Below the pieces are notes generated by a model. The model saw nothing but the letters and a program-made list of their open reading frames with translations. It was not told the DNA's origin and made no database searches. Below, in pieces: positions 33,499 to 43,668 of a stretch of 64,000 nt of DNA. The position numbers and the translations under genes are program-made. Position 1 is the first letter of the stretch. Every line of letters starts with the position of its first letter. Origin of the DNA: Leptotrichia sp. oral taxon 218 (GTDB lineage Bacteria > Fusobacteriota > Fusobacteriia > Fusobacteriales > Leptotrichiaceae); assembly GCF_018128225.1 (NCBI RefSeq), contig NZ_CP072377.1, forward strand, positions 1,922,001 to 1,986,000, written 5' to 3'.

Positions 33499-34812
33499 TT
33501 ATCTATGTTTTTTTGATATAAAACCCTTCATTTTTTTAACCGCTAGATAAGAATCAATTTGAAGTAGTAATTCTACCGCTGTTCCGACTAAGATTAATAA
33601 ACTTGTTCCCCCAAGCATAACAGGAAGATTTAGAACATATCCAAACCATATATTTGGCATAATTCCCAATACCGATAAAAATAAGGCACTTCCAAATGTT
33701 ACTCTTGTCGCAACTTTTTCTAAATAATCTGCTGTTTCAGCTCCAGCTCTTATACTTGGAATTGTTCCTCCACTTTGTTTCAAATCTTCGGCAACTTTTT
33801 CTGGATCAAAAGCTATTGTAAGTGTATAAAAAAATGAAAAAACTGTAATTAATACTGCGAACAATAATAAATATAATGGTCCTTTTGGCTCAAACTGAGC
33901 GGTCAATATATTTTTTATTCTTCCACTTTTCATCATTCCCACTAAAAATGGTGGTGCTGCCATTAATACTGAAGCAAAAATGATTGGCATTACTCCAGAC
34001 ATATTTATTTTTAACGGCAAATAAGTTCTTTTTCCAACTGAACTTGTTCCTCCACCAAAACCAAGACTTCCTTTTCCTGCATATTGAATAGGAATTCTTC
34101 TTTCAGCTAACTGAATATACACCATAAGAGCAATAAATACAACAAAAGCTACAAATGACAATGTCTGTAAAACTGTTCCCATTCCTGATTTTAATGAAAT
34201 CATCATCTGATTTACAACATTTGGCAAACCTGCGACAATATTCAAGAAAATCAACACAGAAGTTCCATTTCCAATTCCTCTTATAGATATTCTCTCAGAA
34301 ATCCACATTAAAAATGAAGTTCCTCCTGTAATTAAAACTACCGCACTAATTATAAATTTAGCTCCTGGCTCTAAAACCAATCCTTGATTTTGCAACATTA
34401 TAGCTATACCAAATGATTGAATTAAAGTCAATACAATAGTTATGTATCTAGTCCACTGCGTTATCTTATCTCTTTCTTTTCCACCTTCTTTTTGCATTTC
34501 ATCAATTTTAGGAAAAATTACTCCCAACAATTGAAATACAATCGAAGCGTTAATGTACGGAACTATTCCCAATGCGAAAATAGATGCTCTTTCTACTGCT
34601 CCACCAGAAAATAAATTTAAAAATTGAGCAATTGCATTGTTACTTTGAAAATTTTTAAAAGCTTCCTGATTTATTCCTGGTACTGCAATATGAATTCCAA
34701 CTCTTGCAACAAGTATCATAAGCAGCGTAAATGTAACTCTTTTTTCTAGTTCAGGAATGTTAAATATAGCTTTTAATCTACTAGTTACTGCTTCAGCTAG
34801 AGTCAATTTCAT
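33499..34812 (-). CDS. secY: Protein translocase subunit SecY
   Basis: 437 residues, ten membrane helices, central pore of the Sec translocon. Recognisable family blocks are RVGIHIAVPGI, FSGGAVERASIFALGIVPYI, ERRIPIQYAG and MAAPPFLV. The start is ambiguous: a GTG at 34815 overlaps the AAAGGAG site, the ATG at 34812 is only 2 bases from it, and a TTG at 34806 has ideal spacing. It is the last gene of the ribosomal protein operon here; the adk/map/infA/rpoA block that usually follows is absent. Confidence 0.97.
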   Translation of the reverse strand: MKLTLAEAVTSRLKAIFNIPELEKRVTFTLLMILVARVGIHIAVPGINQEAFKNFQSNNAIAQFLNLFSGGAVERASIFALGIVPYINASIVFQLLGVIFPKIDEMQKEGGKERDKITQWTRYITIVLTLIQSFGIAIMLQNQGLVLEPGAKFIISAVVLITGGTSFLMWISERISIRGIGNGTSVLIFLNIVAGLPNVVNQMMISLKSGMGTVLQTLSFVAFVVFIALMVYIQLAERRIPIQYAGKGSLGFGGGTSSVGKRTYLPLKINMSGVMPIIFASVLMAAPPFLVGMMKSGRIKNILTAQFEPKGPLYLLLFAVLITVFSFFYTLTIAFDPEKVAEDLKQSGGTIPSIRAGAETADYLEKVATRVTFGSALFLSVLGIMPNIWFGYVLNLPVMLGGTSLLILVGTAVELLLQIDSYLAVKKMKGFISKKHR

Positions 34813-34853
34813 CACTCCTTTAATATATGAAGAAAAAGCAAGATATTAAAATC

Positions 34854-35468
34854 TTACTTAACTTCTTCTTCTTTTTTGTTATTTCCTGCTTTAGCTGAAT
34901 ATGATCTAATTTCTAATAACTCTACACTTCCACCAGCTTTTTCAATTAATTCTTTAGCTGTTTTTGAAATTCTGTGAGCTTTTACTGTTAATTTTTTATC
35001 AACTTCTGTATTCCCAATAACTTTTAATAAACTTGTATATTCTCTTTCTTTTACATAAGAGTCAATATTTTCTTTTAAATAAGCTTTTACAGCTCTTTTT
35101 CCTTTAATATTTCTCAATGTTTCATCTGAATATTTAGTTATAAATCTTGGGTTTTTAACTACTCCATTTTCAACTAATGTTTCTAAACTAACTACATCTC
35201 CGTCGTTGAATTTTTTAACAACATCGTTTAATGTAATTACGATAAAATCTTTTTTAAATGGGTGATTAGAAAATCCTCTTTTAGGGATTCTTCTAACTAT
35301 TGGCATTTGTCCACCTTCAAATATTGGTGATACATATGAACCTGATCTTTGTTTTTGTCCGTTATGTCCTTTACCAGCTGTTTTCCCCCAACCAGTACCA
35401 TGTCCTCTTCCGATTCTTCTTCTTTCTCTTTTAGAACCTTCGGCAGGTCTTAATTCATTAAGATTCAT
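34854..35468 (-). CDS. rplO: 50S ribosomal protein L15
   Basis: Starts MNLNELRPAEGSKRERRRIGRG, the classic L15 N-terminus, with GHGTGWGKTAGKGHNGQ following. At 204 residues it is about 50 longer than usual: there is an insertion after the central beta region (about residues 95-150, NPRFITKYSDETLRNIKG and after) and an acidic/basic C-terminal tail. Its ribosome binding site lies in the last codons of rpmD. Confidence 0.96.
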   Translation of the reverse strand: MNLNELRPAEGSKRERRRIGRGHGTGWGKTAGKGHNGQKQRSGSYVSPIFEGGQMPIVRRIPKRGFSNHPFKKDFIVITLNDVVKKFNDGDVVSLETLVENGVVKNPRFITKYSDETLRNIKGKRAVKAYLKENIDSYVKEREYTSLLKVIGNTEVDKKLTVKAHRISKTAKELIEKAGGSVELLEIRSYSAKAGNNKKEEEVK

Positions 35469-35474
35469 TTATTT

Positions 35475-35654
35475 TTAAACCTCCTCTACTTTAAGTAAAT
35501 AAGAAACTAATTTAATTTTTCCTTCTATATCAGCAGTTTTGTTATGAACTGCGCTTTGACTGATTTTTCTTAATCCAAGTGATTTAACAGTCGCAACATG
35601 ATTAGGTTTTCTTCCATTAATTCCTTTAACAAGTGTTACTTTTATTTTAGACAT
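35475..35654 (-). CDS. rpmD: 50S ribosomal protein L30
   Basis: A 59-residue frame: MSKIKVTLVKGINGRKPNHV, then ATVKSLGLRKISQSAVHNKT and a short tail. This is the small bacterial L30 type. It fills the gap between rpsE and rplO in the usual gene order; the last codons GAG-GAG-GTT overlap the rplO ribosome binding site. Confidence 0.95.
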   Translation of the reverse strand: MSKIKVTLVKGINGRKPNHVATVKSLGLRKISQSAVHNKTADIEGKIKLVSYLLKVEEV

Positions 35655-35676
35655 TAATTTTACCTCCTAACCTATA

Positions 35677-36198
35677 TTATCCTAAAATTTCTTCAACTGA
35701 TTTTCCTCTAAGTCTAGCTACTTCTTCAATTGATCTTAATTGTTTTAAACCTTCTAATGTAGCTCTTGCAACATTATCTTTGTTTTTTGAACCTCTAATT
35801 TTTGTAAGTATATCTGTTACTCCTGCTAATTCTAATAATTCTCTCGCTGCAGAACCTGCGATAACTCCAGTCCCTTTAGAAGCTGGTTTTAATAATACAG
35901 ATGTCGCATTAAATTTACCAATTTGTTCGTGTGGTAAAGTTCCACCTTTTAATGATACAGTTACTAAATTTTTCTTAGCACTTGCAATTGCTTTTTTAAT
36001 TGCATCAGGTACACCGTTTGCTTTTCCAAGTCCGATACCTACTCTACCTTTTTCATCACCAACTGCTGCTAATACTGAAAACGATATTCTTCTTCCACCT
36101 TTAACAGTTTTTGATACTCTGCTTATTCTTAACAATTTTTCTCTAAATTCATTGTCTTTATTATCTCTTGAATCTCTACTTTCTCTCTCTCTTGCCAA
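35677..36198 (-). CDS. rpsE: 30S ribosomal protein S5
   Basis: 173 residues starting at TTG after AAAGGAGG. A charged Arg/Glu/Asp-rich N-terminal tail is followed by the S5 RNA-binding domain ([35 protein letters not shown]) and [12 protein letters not shown] in the C-terminal domain. Decoding-fidelity protein of the small subunit; usual position between rplR and rpmD. Confidence 0.97.
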   Translation of the reverse strand: MARERESRDSRDNKDNEFREKLLRISRVSKTVKGGRRISFSVLAAVGDEKGRVGIGLGKANGVPDAIKKAIASAKKNLVTVSLKGGTLPHEQIGKFNATSVLLKPASKGTGVIAGSAARELLELAGVTDILTKIRGSKNKDNVARATLEGLKQLRSIEEVARLRGKSVEEILG

Positions 36199-36219
36199 AG
36201 TTATTTTCCTCCTTTTCTC

Positions 36220-36582
36220 TTAGAATTGTAATCCTGCTTCTCTTGCAGCATCTGCTAATGCTTTAACTCTTCCTGTGTAAATGTATCCCGATCTATCAAA
36301 TACAACAGTTGTTATTCCTTTATCCAACGCTTTTTTAGCAATTGATTCTCCGACTTTTTTTGCTGCTTCAATATTAGAACCATTTTCAAGTTTTGCATCT
36401 TTTTCAATTGTTGATGCAGAAACTAAAGTATTTCCAGTCACATCGTCAATTATTTGAACAAAAATATTTTTTGAACTTCTATACACAGAAAGTCTAGGTC
36501 TTTGTGCAGTTCCTGCGATTTTTTTTCTAATACTTTTATGTTTTTTTTGTCTTAATTTATTTCTATCAAGTTTTTTAATCAC
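36220..36582 (-). CDS. rplR: 50S ribosomal protein L18
   Basis: 120 residues from a GTG start. [20 protein letters not shown] and [25 protein letters not shown] are typical for L18, the 5S rRNA-binding protein. The N-terminus is strongly basic as usual. Confidence 0.97.
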   Translation of the reverse strand: MIKKLDRNKLRQKKHKSIRKKIAGTAQRPRLSVYRSSKNIFVQIIDDVTGNTLVSASTIEKDAKLENGSNIEAAKKVGESIAKKALDKGITTVVFDRSGYIYTGRVKALADAAREAGLQF

Positions 36583-36603
36583 TAAAATCTACCTCCTATC
36601 TTT

Positions 36604-37137
36604 CTATCCTTTTTTACCTTCTTTTCTTCTAATTACTTCGTCAGCGTATTTAACTCCTTTTCCTTTGTAAGGTTCAGGTGCTCTTTTTGCTCTGATATTT
36701 GCAGCAACTTGTCCAACAAGTTGTTTATCGATTCCTTCTACTGAAATTTTAGTATTTCCTTCCACTTTGAAAGTAATTCCTTCCACAGCTTCGATTTCAA
36801 CTGGATGAGAATATCCCAACGATAAAGTTAATCCTTTTCCATTAGCTTGTACTCTGTATCCAACCCCTACTAATTCCAATCCTTTAGAAAATCCTTCACT
36901 TACTCCTACAATCATATTATTTAAGTTTGCTCTTGTAGTTCCATGAAGTGCTCTAATATTTGGTAAATTACTTGATCTTTCAAATGTAATCTCATTACCA
37001 TCTATATTTACTTTTATTTCACTGCTAAGTTCTCTTTCAAGTTGTCCTTTAGGTCCTTTTACAGTGAATTTATTACCATCTTGTTTAATTTCTACACCAG
37101 CTGGTATAGTTATAGGTTTATTACCTATTCTTGACAT
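36604..37137 (-). CDS. rplF: 50S ribosomal protein L6
   Basis: 177 residues beginning [15 protein letters not shown], ending with [24 protein letters not shown]; both are hallmark L6 segments. Standard position between rpsH and rplR. Confidence 0.98.
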   Translation of the reverse strand: MSRIGNKPITIPAGVEIKQDGNKFTVKGPKGQLERELSSEIKVNIDGNEITFERSSNLPNIRALHGTTRANLNNMIVGVSEGFSKGLELVGVGYRVQANGKGLTLSLGYSHPVEIEAVEGITFKVEGNTKISVEGIDKQLVGQVAANIRAKRAPEPYKGKGVKYADEVIRRKEGKKG

Positions 37138-37170
37138 TGTTTATCCTCCTATATTTATAAAATGCGTAAA

Positions 37171-37566
37171 TTACCACACGTAGCAAAGTACTTCTCCACC
37201 AACATTATGCTTTCTGCATTCTTTGTCTATAATAACACCTTTTGGCGTTGAGACAATGGCAATTCCTAACCCACCTAATACTTTAGGTAAATTTTCAACA
37301 GATGTGTATACTCTTCTTCCTGGTTTAGATATTCTTTTTAAACCTTTGATTACAGCTTCCCCATCTACATATTTTAAAGATACAACTATATTTTTTATAG
37401 CTCCTTCTTCTTTTATTTCATATCCTGCTATATATCCTTCATTTTTTAATATACTAGCCATACTCTCTTTAATTTTAGAAAATGGAACTGCTACTTTTGA
37501 ATGTTTAGCCATTTGACCATTTCTAACTCTAGTAAGCATATCAGCAATAGGATCTGTTAAATACAT
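37171..37566 (-). CDS. rpsH: 30S ribosomal protein S8
   Basis: 131 residues from the ATG at 37566 ([17 protein letters not shown]); the open frame upstream simply encodes the GAGGAGG ribosome binding site. The C-terminus GGEVLCYVW is the S8 signature. S8 often represses the spc operon by binding its mRNA near rplE; I cannot see a clear target here. Confidence 0.97.
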   Translation of the reverse strand: MYLTDPIADMLTRVRNGQMAKHSKVAVPFSKIKESMASILKNEGYIAGYEIKEEGAIKNIVVSLKYVDGEAVIKGLKRISKPGRRVYTSVENLPKVLGGLGIAIVSTPKGVIIDKECRKHNVGGEVLCYVW

Positions 37567-37648
37567 TAATTTTCCTCCTCTCAATCTTTTGAAAAATTTT
37601 AATTTTAAATATTTTTAGCAATTTTATAACAAATTGCTTAACTTAAGA

Positions 37649-37936
37649 TTACCAACTTGATTTTTTAACTCCAGGAATAACTCCTTCTCCTGCTAATTGT
37701 CTAAACATAACTCTTGATATTCCAAATTCTCTCATATATCCTCTTGGTCTACCATTAATTTGACATCTGTTTCTAACTCTTGTAGGTGAAGCATTTCTAG
37801 GTAATTTTGATAACTCTAAAACTGCTTCTCTATCACCTTTTTTAGCTCTTGCTTTTAATTCAGCTCTTTTAGCTGCATATTTATCAACTGTTCTTTCTCT
37901 TTTTAAGTTTCTTTCAACCATTGCTTTTTTAGCCAT
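37649..37936 (-). CDS. rpsN: 30S ribosomal protein S14, zinc-free type
   Basis: 95 residues with [25 protein letters not shown]. It has no CxxC pairs, so this is the longer C-minus form that does not bind zinc, unlike the short C-plus S14 of many low-GC bacteria. In zinc-poor conditions it would not need replacing. Confidence 0.96.
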   Translation of the reverse strand: MAKKAMVERNLKRERTVDKYAAKRAELKARAKKGDREAVLELSKLPRNASPTRVRNRCQINGRPRGYMREFGISRVMFRQLAGEGVIPGVKKSSW

Positions 37937-37966
37937 TGATTAAATTACACCTCCTTCAAAATAATA

Positions 37967-38521
37967 CTATTTTGCAAACGGCATTCCGAATGCTTTTAAC
38001 AAAGCTCTTCCTTGCTCATCATTTTCTGCTGTAGATACAATTGTGATTCCTAATCCAAAGATTTTATCTACTTTATCAATTTCGATTTCAGGGAATACGA
38101 TTTGTTCTCTTAATCCCAATGTATAATTTCCTCTTCCATCAAATCCTTTAGGTGAAACACCTTCGAAATCTCTAACTCTTGGTAAAGTAACACTAATTAA
38201 TCTATCTAAAAATTCGTACATTTTTTCTTTTCTCAATGTTACTTTTACACCGATTTTTTGTCCTTCTCTCAATTTAAATCCAGCTTCTGATTTTTTAGCA
38301 GTTCTTGCAACAGGCTGTTGTCCTGTAATCAGTTTTAATTCATTTAATGCTGTATCAATTAATTTAGGGTTGTTTACTGCTTCACCAATCCCCATATTTA
38401 CGATAATTTTGTCAATTTTTGGCACTTGCATGATGTTTTTTAAATTTAATTCTTTCATCAAAGAAGAGATAATTTCTTCTTTATATAATTTTTGTAATCT
38501 TGGCATGTATTTTTCAGACAT
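37967..38521 (-). CDS. rplE: 50S ribosomal protein L5
   Basis: 184 residues. [43 protein letters not shown] and [32 protein letters not shown] are standard L5 blocks. It binds 5S rRNA with L18. Confidence 0.98.
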   Translation of the reverse strand: MSEKYMPRLQKLYKEEIISSLMKELNLKNIMQVPKIDKIIVNMGIGEAVNNPKLIDTALNELKLITGQQPVARTAKKSEAGFKLREGQKIGVKVTLRKEKMYEFLDRLISVTLPRVRDFEGVSPKGFDGRGNYTLGLREQIVFPEIEIDKVDKIFGLGITIVSTAENDEQGRALLKAFGMPFAK

Positions 38522-38545
38522 TTATTCATCCTCCTCTCTCAAATA

Positions 38546-38929
38546 TTATATTTCATTACCAGATACTACTGATATTCTCACTTTTTTTCCATCTCTAAAT
38601 TCTTTTCTAGTTCTAGTTGGTTTTTTAGCACTTTCATCCCAAATCATAACTTTAGAAGCGAATATTGGCATTTCTCTTTCGACAACTTCACCTTGTGGGT
38701 TCGTTGCATTAGGTTTAACATGTCTTTTTTGAATATTTACACCTTCAACAATAATTTTTCCAGTTTTAGGGAATACTTTTAATATTTTTCCTATTTTTCC
38801 TTTATCTCCAGTTTGAGCGCTTTTTTCATTTCTAGGTAAATCTTTTGATCTTCCGCTAATTACAATAACTGTATCTCCAGTTTTAACATGTAATTTTTTA
38901 GGTACTGATTTTACTCTTGGTTTTGCCAC
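38546..38929 (-). CDS. rplX: 50S ribosomal protein L24
   Basis: About 127 residues from a GTG at 38929, which has GGAGAG about 8 bases upstream; a TTG at 38935 is too close to that site. The KOW motif KTGDTVIVISGRSKDL...GKIGKILKVFP and GVNIQKRHVKP identify L24. It is slightly longer than the usual 100-110, with a basic C-terminal extension. Confidence 0.96.
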   Translation of the reverse strand: MAKPRVKSVPKKLHVKTGDTVIVISGRSKDLPRNEKSAQTGDKGKIGKILKVFPKTGKIIVEGVNIQKRHVKPNATNPQGEVVEREMPIFASKVMIWDESAKKPTRTRKEFRDGKKVRISVVSGNEI

Positions 38930-38980
38930 TTTCAAACTCTCCTTCCTATTAATTTATCTTTTATAAAAAACTTTATTTAA

Positions 38981-39349
38981 TTATAGTACTTCTGGTGCCA
39001 ATGAAACAATTTTCATAAAGTTTTTACCTCTTAATTCTCTTGCCACAGGTCCGAAAATTCTCGTTCCTCTAACTTCTAATGCAGTGTTTAAAATAACAGC
39101 AGCATTATCATCAAATTTTATATAAGAACCATCTGCTCTTTTTAATTCTTTTCTTGTTCTAACGATTACAGCTTTTACAACTTCCCCTTTTTTCACATTT
39201 CCATTAGGGATAGCTTCTTTAACTGACGCTACTACAATATCACCAATTTTACCGAATCTTCTTCTTGAACCACCTAATACTCTGATAACCATAATTTTTT
39301 TAGCTCCAGTATTATCAGCAACATTAAGTATTGTTTGTTGTTGAACCAT
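38981..39349 (-). CDS. rplN: 50S ribosomal protein L14
   Basis: 122 residues, starting [20 protein letters not shown] and carrying [15 protein letters not shown] and [14 protein letters not shown], all diagnostic of L14. Confidence 0.98.
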   Translation of the reverse strand: MVQQQTILNVADNTGAKKIMVIRVLGGSRRRFGKIGDIVVASVKEAIPNGNVKKGEVVKAVIVRTRKELKRADGSYIKFDDNAAVILNTALEVRGTRIFGPVARELRGKNFMKIVSLAPEVL

Positions 39350-39414
39350 TTAAAATTTCCTCCTCTCAAAAATTAAAAATATGTCTAAATTTGAATTTTA
39401 CTATTAATCTAAAA

Positions 39415-39675
39415 CTATTTAGCTTTTTCTAAAATAGTAACAACTCTCCATCTTTTATCTTTACTTAATGGTCTAGTTTCCATAATTTGAACTCTATCCC
39501 CTACGCCACATTCATTTTTTTCATCATGTGCTTTATATTTTTTAGAAGTTTTCACTCTTTTTTTATAAATTTTATGTAATCTCATTGTCTCTTCCAAAAC
39601 GACTACTGTTTTATCCATTTTATCAGAAACAACGATTCCTTCTCTTACTTTTCTTTCGTTTCTTTTAGCTTCCAC
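39415..39675 (-). CDS. rpsQ: 30S ribosomal protein S17
   Basis: 86 residues from a GTG start. [22 protein letters not shown], then [26 protein letters not shown] are typical of S17. Confidence 0.97.
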   Translation of the reverse strand: MEAKRNERKVREGIVVSDKMDKTVVVLEETMRLHKIYKKRVKTSKKYKAHDEKNECGVGDRVQIMETRPLSKDKRWRVVTILEKAK

Positions 39676-39686
39676 TTAGGATCCTC

Positions 39687-39878
39687 CTATTTAACAGTTT
39701 TTTCAGTCACAACAGTTTTTAATCTTGCTATTGTTCTTTTAACATCTTTTATTTTAGCAGTGTTTTGTAATTGTCCAAGAGTTTTTTGAAATTTTAAATT
39801 AAATAATTCCTGTTTCAACTCATTTACTTTAGTTTCCAATTCTTCTAATGATAATTCTCTAATTTCTTTGATTGTCAT
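39687..39878 (-). CDS. rpmC: 50S ribosomal protein L29
   Basis: 63 residues with TIKEIRELSLEELE, ELFNLKFQKTLGQLQNTAKI, a two-helix L29 protein at the polypeptide exit tunnel. Its ATG overlaps the rplP stop as TAATG, so translation is coupled. Confidence 0.97.
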   Translation of the reverse strand: MTIKEIRELSLEELETKVNELKQELFNLKFQKTLGQLQNTAKIKDVKRTIARLKTVVTEKTVK

Positions 39879-40300
39879 TATTTATCACCACCTACTTCTT
39901 TTCTCACAAATTTAACTTTTATAGGTAGTTTATGTCCAGCTTTTCTTAATGCTTCTTTGGCTTTTTCTTCCGATACTCCGCCAACTTCAAACATTACCTT
40001 ATCTCTTTTTACTACTGCTACCCAACCTTCTGTATTACCTTTACCTTTACCCATTCTTGTTCCTTCAGGTCTTTTAGTATAAGGTTTGTCAGGAAATATT
40101 CTAATCCAAATTTTACCTTCTCTTTTAAATGTTCTGTTGATTGTAATTCTACAAGCTTCTATTTGTCTTGAAGTAATCCAACCAAACTCTTTTGCTGCAA
40201 GTCCAAATTCTCCAAAGCTAACTTTGTTTCCTTTAGTTGCAATTCCTCCCATTTTCCCTCTGAACTGTTTTCTATATTTTGTTCTTTTAGGTATTAACAT
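39878..40300 (-). CDS. rplP: 50S ribosomal protein L16
   Basis: 140 residues from the ATG at 40300 ([19 protein letters not shown]); the frame open up to 40345 is the preceding AAGGAGGAG site. [31 protein letters not shown] is the classic L16 block. Confidence 0.98.
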   Translation of the reverse strand: MLIPKRTKYRKQFRGKMGGIATKGNKVSFGEFGLAAKEFGWITSRQIEACRITINRTFKREGKIWIRIFPDKPYTKRPEGTRMGKGKGNTEGWVAVVKRDKVMFEVGGVSEEKAKEALRKAGHKLPIKVKFVRKEVGGDK

Positions 40301-40301
40301 A

Positions 40302-40958
40302 TTATTTTTCTCCTCCTTCCTTTGTAGCAGAAAGAACTTCACCATTGAAAATCCATACTTTCAATCCTAATGCACCATATGTAGTGTGTGCTGTCGCTGT
40401 TGCATAATCAACATCCGCTCTTAAAGTATGTAATGGTACTCTTCCTGAAAGTGTCCATTCACTTCTCGCAATTTCGGCACCATTTAATCTTCCAGATACC
40501 ATAACTTTAATTCCTTTGATTCCAGCTTTTTCAGCTCTTTGAATAGCTTGTTGAACCGCTCTTTTATAAGCAACCCTTTTTTCAATTGCTGTTGCGATAC
40601 TTTCAGCTACTAATTGTGCATCTTTATTTGGGTTTTTGATTTCTTGAACTTTAATTTGAACTTTTTTACCAGTTAATTTTTCTAATTTTATTTTTAAAGT
40701 TTCAATTTCTTGACCTTTTCTACCAATTAAAATTCCTGCTTTTCCAGTTTCAACAACAACTCCTACTTCAGTAGGTGATGTTCTCTCTATTTGAATAGAA
40801 GAAATTCCTGCATGGTAATAATTTTTTTTGATATATTCTTTTATTTTTAAATCTTCATGAAAGTTTACTAAATATTCTTTTCCCTCAGCGAACCATTTTG
40901 AATCCCAAGTTCTTGTGATTCCTAATCTTATCCCCCTAGGATCTACTTTTTGTCCCAC
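40302..40958 (-). CDS. rpsC: 30S ribosomal protein S3
   Basis: 218 residues from a GTG start ([13 protein letters not shown]). It has the KH domain [20 protein letters not shown]-like segment near residue 70 and [16 protein letters not shown] in the C-terminal domain. Its stop lies 1 base before the rplP start. Confidence 0.97.
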   Translation of the reverse strand: MGQKVDPRGIRLGITRTWDSKWFAEGKEYLVNFHEDLKIKEYIKKNYYHAGISSIQIERTSPTEVGVVVETGKAGILIGRKGQEIETLKIKLEKLTGKKVQIKVQEIKNPNKDAQLVAESIATAIEKRVAYKRAVQQAIQRAEKAGIKGIKVMVSGRLNGAEIARSEWTLSGRVPLHTLRADVDYATATAHTTYGALGLKVWIFNGEVLSATKEGGEK

Positions 40959-40985
40959 AGACTTACCTCCTTTATTTGTCTAAAA

Positions 40986-41327
40986 TTATCCTTCTTGTCT
41001 TTCATCAACTTCAACTGTTATGTGAGCAGTTGGTTTTCTTATAACATCCGCTCTTCCCATTGCTCTTGGGCTGATTCTTTTTAATACAGGTCCTTTGTCA
41101 ATTAAGATTTTTGAGATAAATAATTTATCAGGATCCATATTGTTGTTATGTTCAGCATTTGCAATTGCTGATCTTAAAGTTTTTTCTATATATTTTGCTG
41201 CTTTTTTATTTGTAAATTTTAATACATTTAATGCTTGTAGCGCATTTTTACCTCTTACTATATCAGCAACTAATCTTGCTTTTTGAGGACTTAATCTTTG
41301 ATATTTTAATTTAGCTACTACTGCCAT
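40986..41327 (-). CDS. rplV: 50S ribosomal protein L22
   Basis: 113 residues: LSPQKARLVADIVRGKNALQAL and the tunnel-loop region KRISPRAMGRADVIRKPTAHI. Standard operon position. Confidence 0.98.
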   Translation of the reverse strand: MAVVAKLKYQRLSPQKARLVADIVRGKNALQALNVLKFTNKKAAKYIEKTLRSAIANAEHNNNMDPDKLFISKILIDKGPVLKRISPRAMGRADVIRKPTAHITVEVDERQEG

Positions 41328-41353
41328 TTAAAGGCCTCCTTTCGTTAATTTAC

Positions 41354-41626
41354 TTATTTTTTAGCTTTTTTCGCATCTTTTCCGTGTCCATAGAAAGTTC
41401 TAGTTGGTGCAAATTCACCTAACTTATGTCCTACCATTTCCTCAGTTACATATACAGGTATATGTTTTTTACCGTTATACACAGCAAATGTGTGTCCAAT
41501 AAATTGAGGGAATATAGTTGATCTTCTTGACCATGTTTTAATAACTTGTTTTTTTTCTCCTAATGCTTCAACTTTTTTTAATAAATATGCATCAACAAAA
41601 GGTCCTTTTTTTAATGAACGAGCCAT
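41354..41626 (-). CDS. rpsS: 30S ribosomal protein S19
   Basis: 90 residues from the ATG at 41626 ([16 protein letters not shown]) with AAAGGAGG upstream; the longer frame to 41659 is not needed. [25 protein letters not shown] and [11 protein letters not shown] are the S19 signature. Confidence 0.98.
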   Translation of the reverse strand: MARSLKKGPFVDAYLLKKVEALGEKKQVIKTWSRRSTIFPQFIGHTFAVYNGKKHIPVYVTEEMVGHKLGEFAPTRTFYGHGKDAKKAKK

Positions 41627-41735
41627 TCTTTCCTCCTTTATCAAATTTTCTAAACTCATAAAAATGACGCTTACACACCATAAAATAATATTTTAGATGC
41701 GTTAAGCAACATTTTCATCTAATATCATTAAAATA

Positions 41736-42563
41736 CTATTTTTTTCTTCTTCTAACAATAAATTTATCACTAAGTTTTTTACCTCTAGTTTTCTTCCCAA
41801 GAGTTGGTTTACCCCAAGGTGTAACTGGTGATTTTCTACCTATTGGAGATCTTCCTTCTCCTCCTCCATGTGGGTGATCCACAGGGTTCATTACTGATCC
41901 TCTAACATGAGGTTTTCTTCCTAAGTGTCTATTTCTTCCAGCTTTACCTAATGATACTAATGAATGTTCAGAATTTCCTACTGTTCCAATTGTAGCCATA
42001 CATTCTTTGTGAATTAATCTCAATTCTCCTGATGGTAATTCCACATGGCAATAAGTTCCTTCTTTTGCAACAAGTCTTGCAGCTGTTCCTGCAGATCTTG
42101 CCAACTGTCCACCTTTACCAGGCATAAGTTCTACATTGTGAATTACAGTCCCAACTGGCAAGTTTTTCAATTTTAAAGCATTTCCTGGTTTAATATCAAC
42201 ATTTTCTCCAGCTATTACTGTATCACCTTTTTTTAATCCGTTTGGAGCTAAGATATATCTTTTTTCTCCATCAACATAGTGTAACAATGCAATGTTTGCA
42301 GTTCTGTTTGGATCATATTCAAGAGTTGCAACTTTTGCAGGCACTCCAATTTTATTTCTTTTCCAGTCGATTACTCTATATAATCTTTTATGTCCTTTAT
42401 GTCTGTTTCTTCCTGTTCTATGTCCATAGTTGTCAATTCCATATGAAGAATTTAATGGTTCAACTAAAGATTTTTCAGGTCTTACTTTATCTAATTCATT
42501 ATTAACTAATATCGACATATGCCTTGTCCCACTAGTTATTGGTTTCAACTTTTTAATTGGCAT
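41736..42563 (-). CDS. rplB: 50S ribosomal protein L2
   Basis: 275 residues. The C-terminal [22 protein letters not shown] block with the catalytic-site-adjacent His is complete, as is the N-terminal RNA-binding part. It has a 150-base gap upstream that carries a possible internal promoter. Confidence 0.98.
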   Translation of the reverse strand: MPIKKLKPITSGTRHMSILVNNELDKVRPEKSLVEPLNSSYGIDNYGHRTGRNRHKGHKRLYRVIDWKRNKIGVPAKVATLEYDPNRTANIALLHYVDGEKRYILAPNGLKKGDTVIAGENVDIKPGNALKLKNLPVGTVIHNVELMPGKGGQLARSAGTAARLVAKEGTYCHVELPSGELRLIHKECMATIGTVGNSEHSLVSLGKAGRNRHLGRKPHVRGSVMNPVDHPHGGGEGRSPIGRKSPVTPWGKPTLGKKTRGKKLSDKFIVRRRKK

Positions 42564-42620
42564 AACTTTTTTTACCTCTTTTCTTTTATAATTTCTCTAA
42601 ATTTTTTAAATATTGTATGT

Positions 42621-42649
42621 ATTATAACATTTTTTTCAAATAATTTCCA
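42621..42649 (-). promoter_or_regulatory. Possible internal promoter before rplB
   Basis: Minus-strand TGGAAA, 17 bases, TATAAT in the 150-base rplW-rplB gap. This gap is far longer than any other in the operon, which supports a regulatory role. Confidence 0.4.
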
Positions 42650-42713
42650 CAAAAAAATTATAAAATTTTTATTTATTTAAAATTTTATTTTTTAAAAATT
42701 ATTTTAAATCTTT

Positions 42714-42998
42714 TTATCCTTCGTAAGCTGAGATAGTTTCTCCATCTTTCAATTTAACAATTGCTTTTTTAATAGCTGGAGTTTTATACATAGACATTCT
42801 AAATCTTTCAGATTTTGGTTTAATGTTCAATGTATTTACACCTTTAACTTTTACATTAAATAATTTTTCTACAGCTTCTTTTATTTGGATTTTGTTTGCT
42901 CTTTTATCTACGATAAAAACATATTCATTGTTTTCTAATAAAGTTCTTGCTTTTTCTGTATTAATTACAGGTTTTTTGATTATATCAGTAATATGCAT
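42714..42998 (-). CDS. rplW: 50S ribosomal protein L23
   Basis: 94 residues: DIIKKPVINTEKARTLLENN, FIVDKRANKIQIKEAVEKLFNVKV. Its ATG overlaps the rplD stop codon (TAATG). Confidence 0.97.
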   Translation of the reverse strand: MHITDIIKKPVINTEKARTLLENNEYVFIVDKRANKIQIKEAVEKLFNVKVKGVNTLNIKPKSERFRMSMYKTPAIKKAIVKLKDGETISAYEG

Positions 42999-43642
42999 TA
43001 CGCTAACACCTCCTCGATAGTTGCTAGTGCTTCTTTTGTAAGAACTACTTTATCTTGTTTAATTAACCAGTAAATATTTAATTCTCTCGTACTAATTGTA
43101 GTAACTTTTTCAATATTTCTAGTAGATAGTTCTACAGAATAATCTCTATCAAAGTTTTCTGAATCAAAACTTACTACGAATAATTGTTTCAATCCATCAA
43201 AATTTAAAGCTTTTGCAAAGTTTATAAATGTTTTAGTTTTTGGTGTTTCTAATGTGAAATCATCCAATACAATTACATTTCCTTCGTTAATTTTTGTAGC
43301 TAATGCAGATTTTAAAGCTAATTTTCTAACTTTCTTATTAACTTTTTTAGCATAACTTCTTGGTTTTGGTCCGTGAGTAACTCCTCCACCTACCATATGT
43401 GGTGCTCTTGTTGACCCTTGTCTAGCTCTTCCTGTTCCTTTTTGTCTAAAAGGTTTTCTTCCTCCACCTCTTACTTCTGCTCTAGTTTTTGTTGATGCAG
43501 TTCCTTGTCTAGCTTCTGCTAATTCTGCAACTAAAACTTCGTGCATTACATTTTTATTTGGTTCAATTCCAAAAATTTCGTTGTTTACTTCTACAGTTCC
43601 TGCTTGTGAACCGTCTAATTTGTATATGTTTAAAACTGGCAT
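42998..43642 (-). CDS. rplD: 50S ribosomal protein L4
   Basis: 214 residues. The extended tunnel loop [23 protein letters not shown] is present. L4 represses the S10 operon in enterobacteria; no such target is established in this phylum. Confidence 0.97.
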   Translation of the reverse strand: MPVLNIYKLDGSQAGTVEVNNEIFGIEPNKNVMHEVLVAELAEARQGTASTKTRAEVRGGGRKPFRQKGTGRARQGSTRAPHMVGGGVTHGPKPRSYAKKVNKKVRKLALKSALATKINEGNVIVLDDFTLETPKTKTFINFAKALNFDGLKQLFVVSFDSENFDRDYSVELSTRNIEKVTTISTRELNIYWLIKQDKVVLTKEALATIEEVLA

Positions 43643-43668
43643 TTTATCCTCCTCTCTTTCCTACTTAA

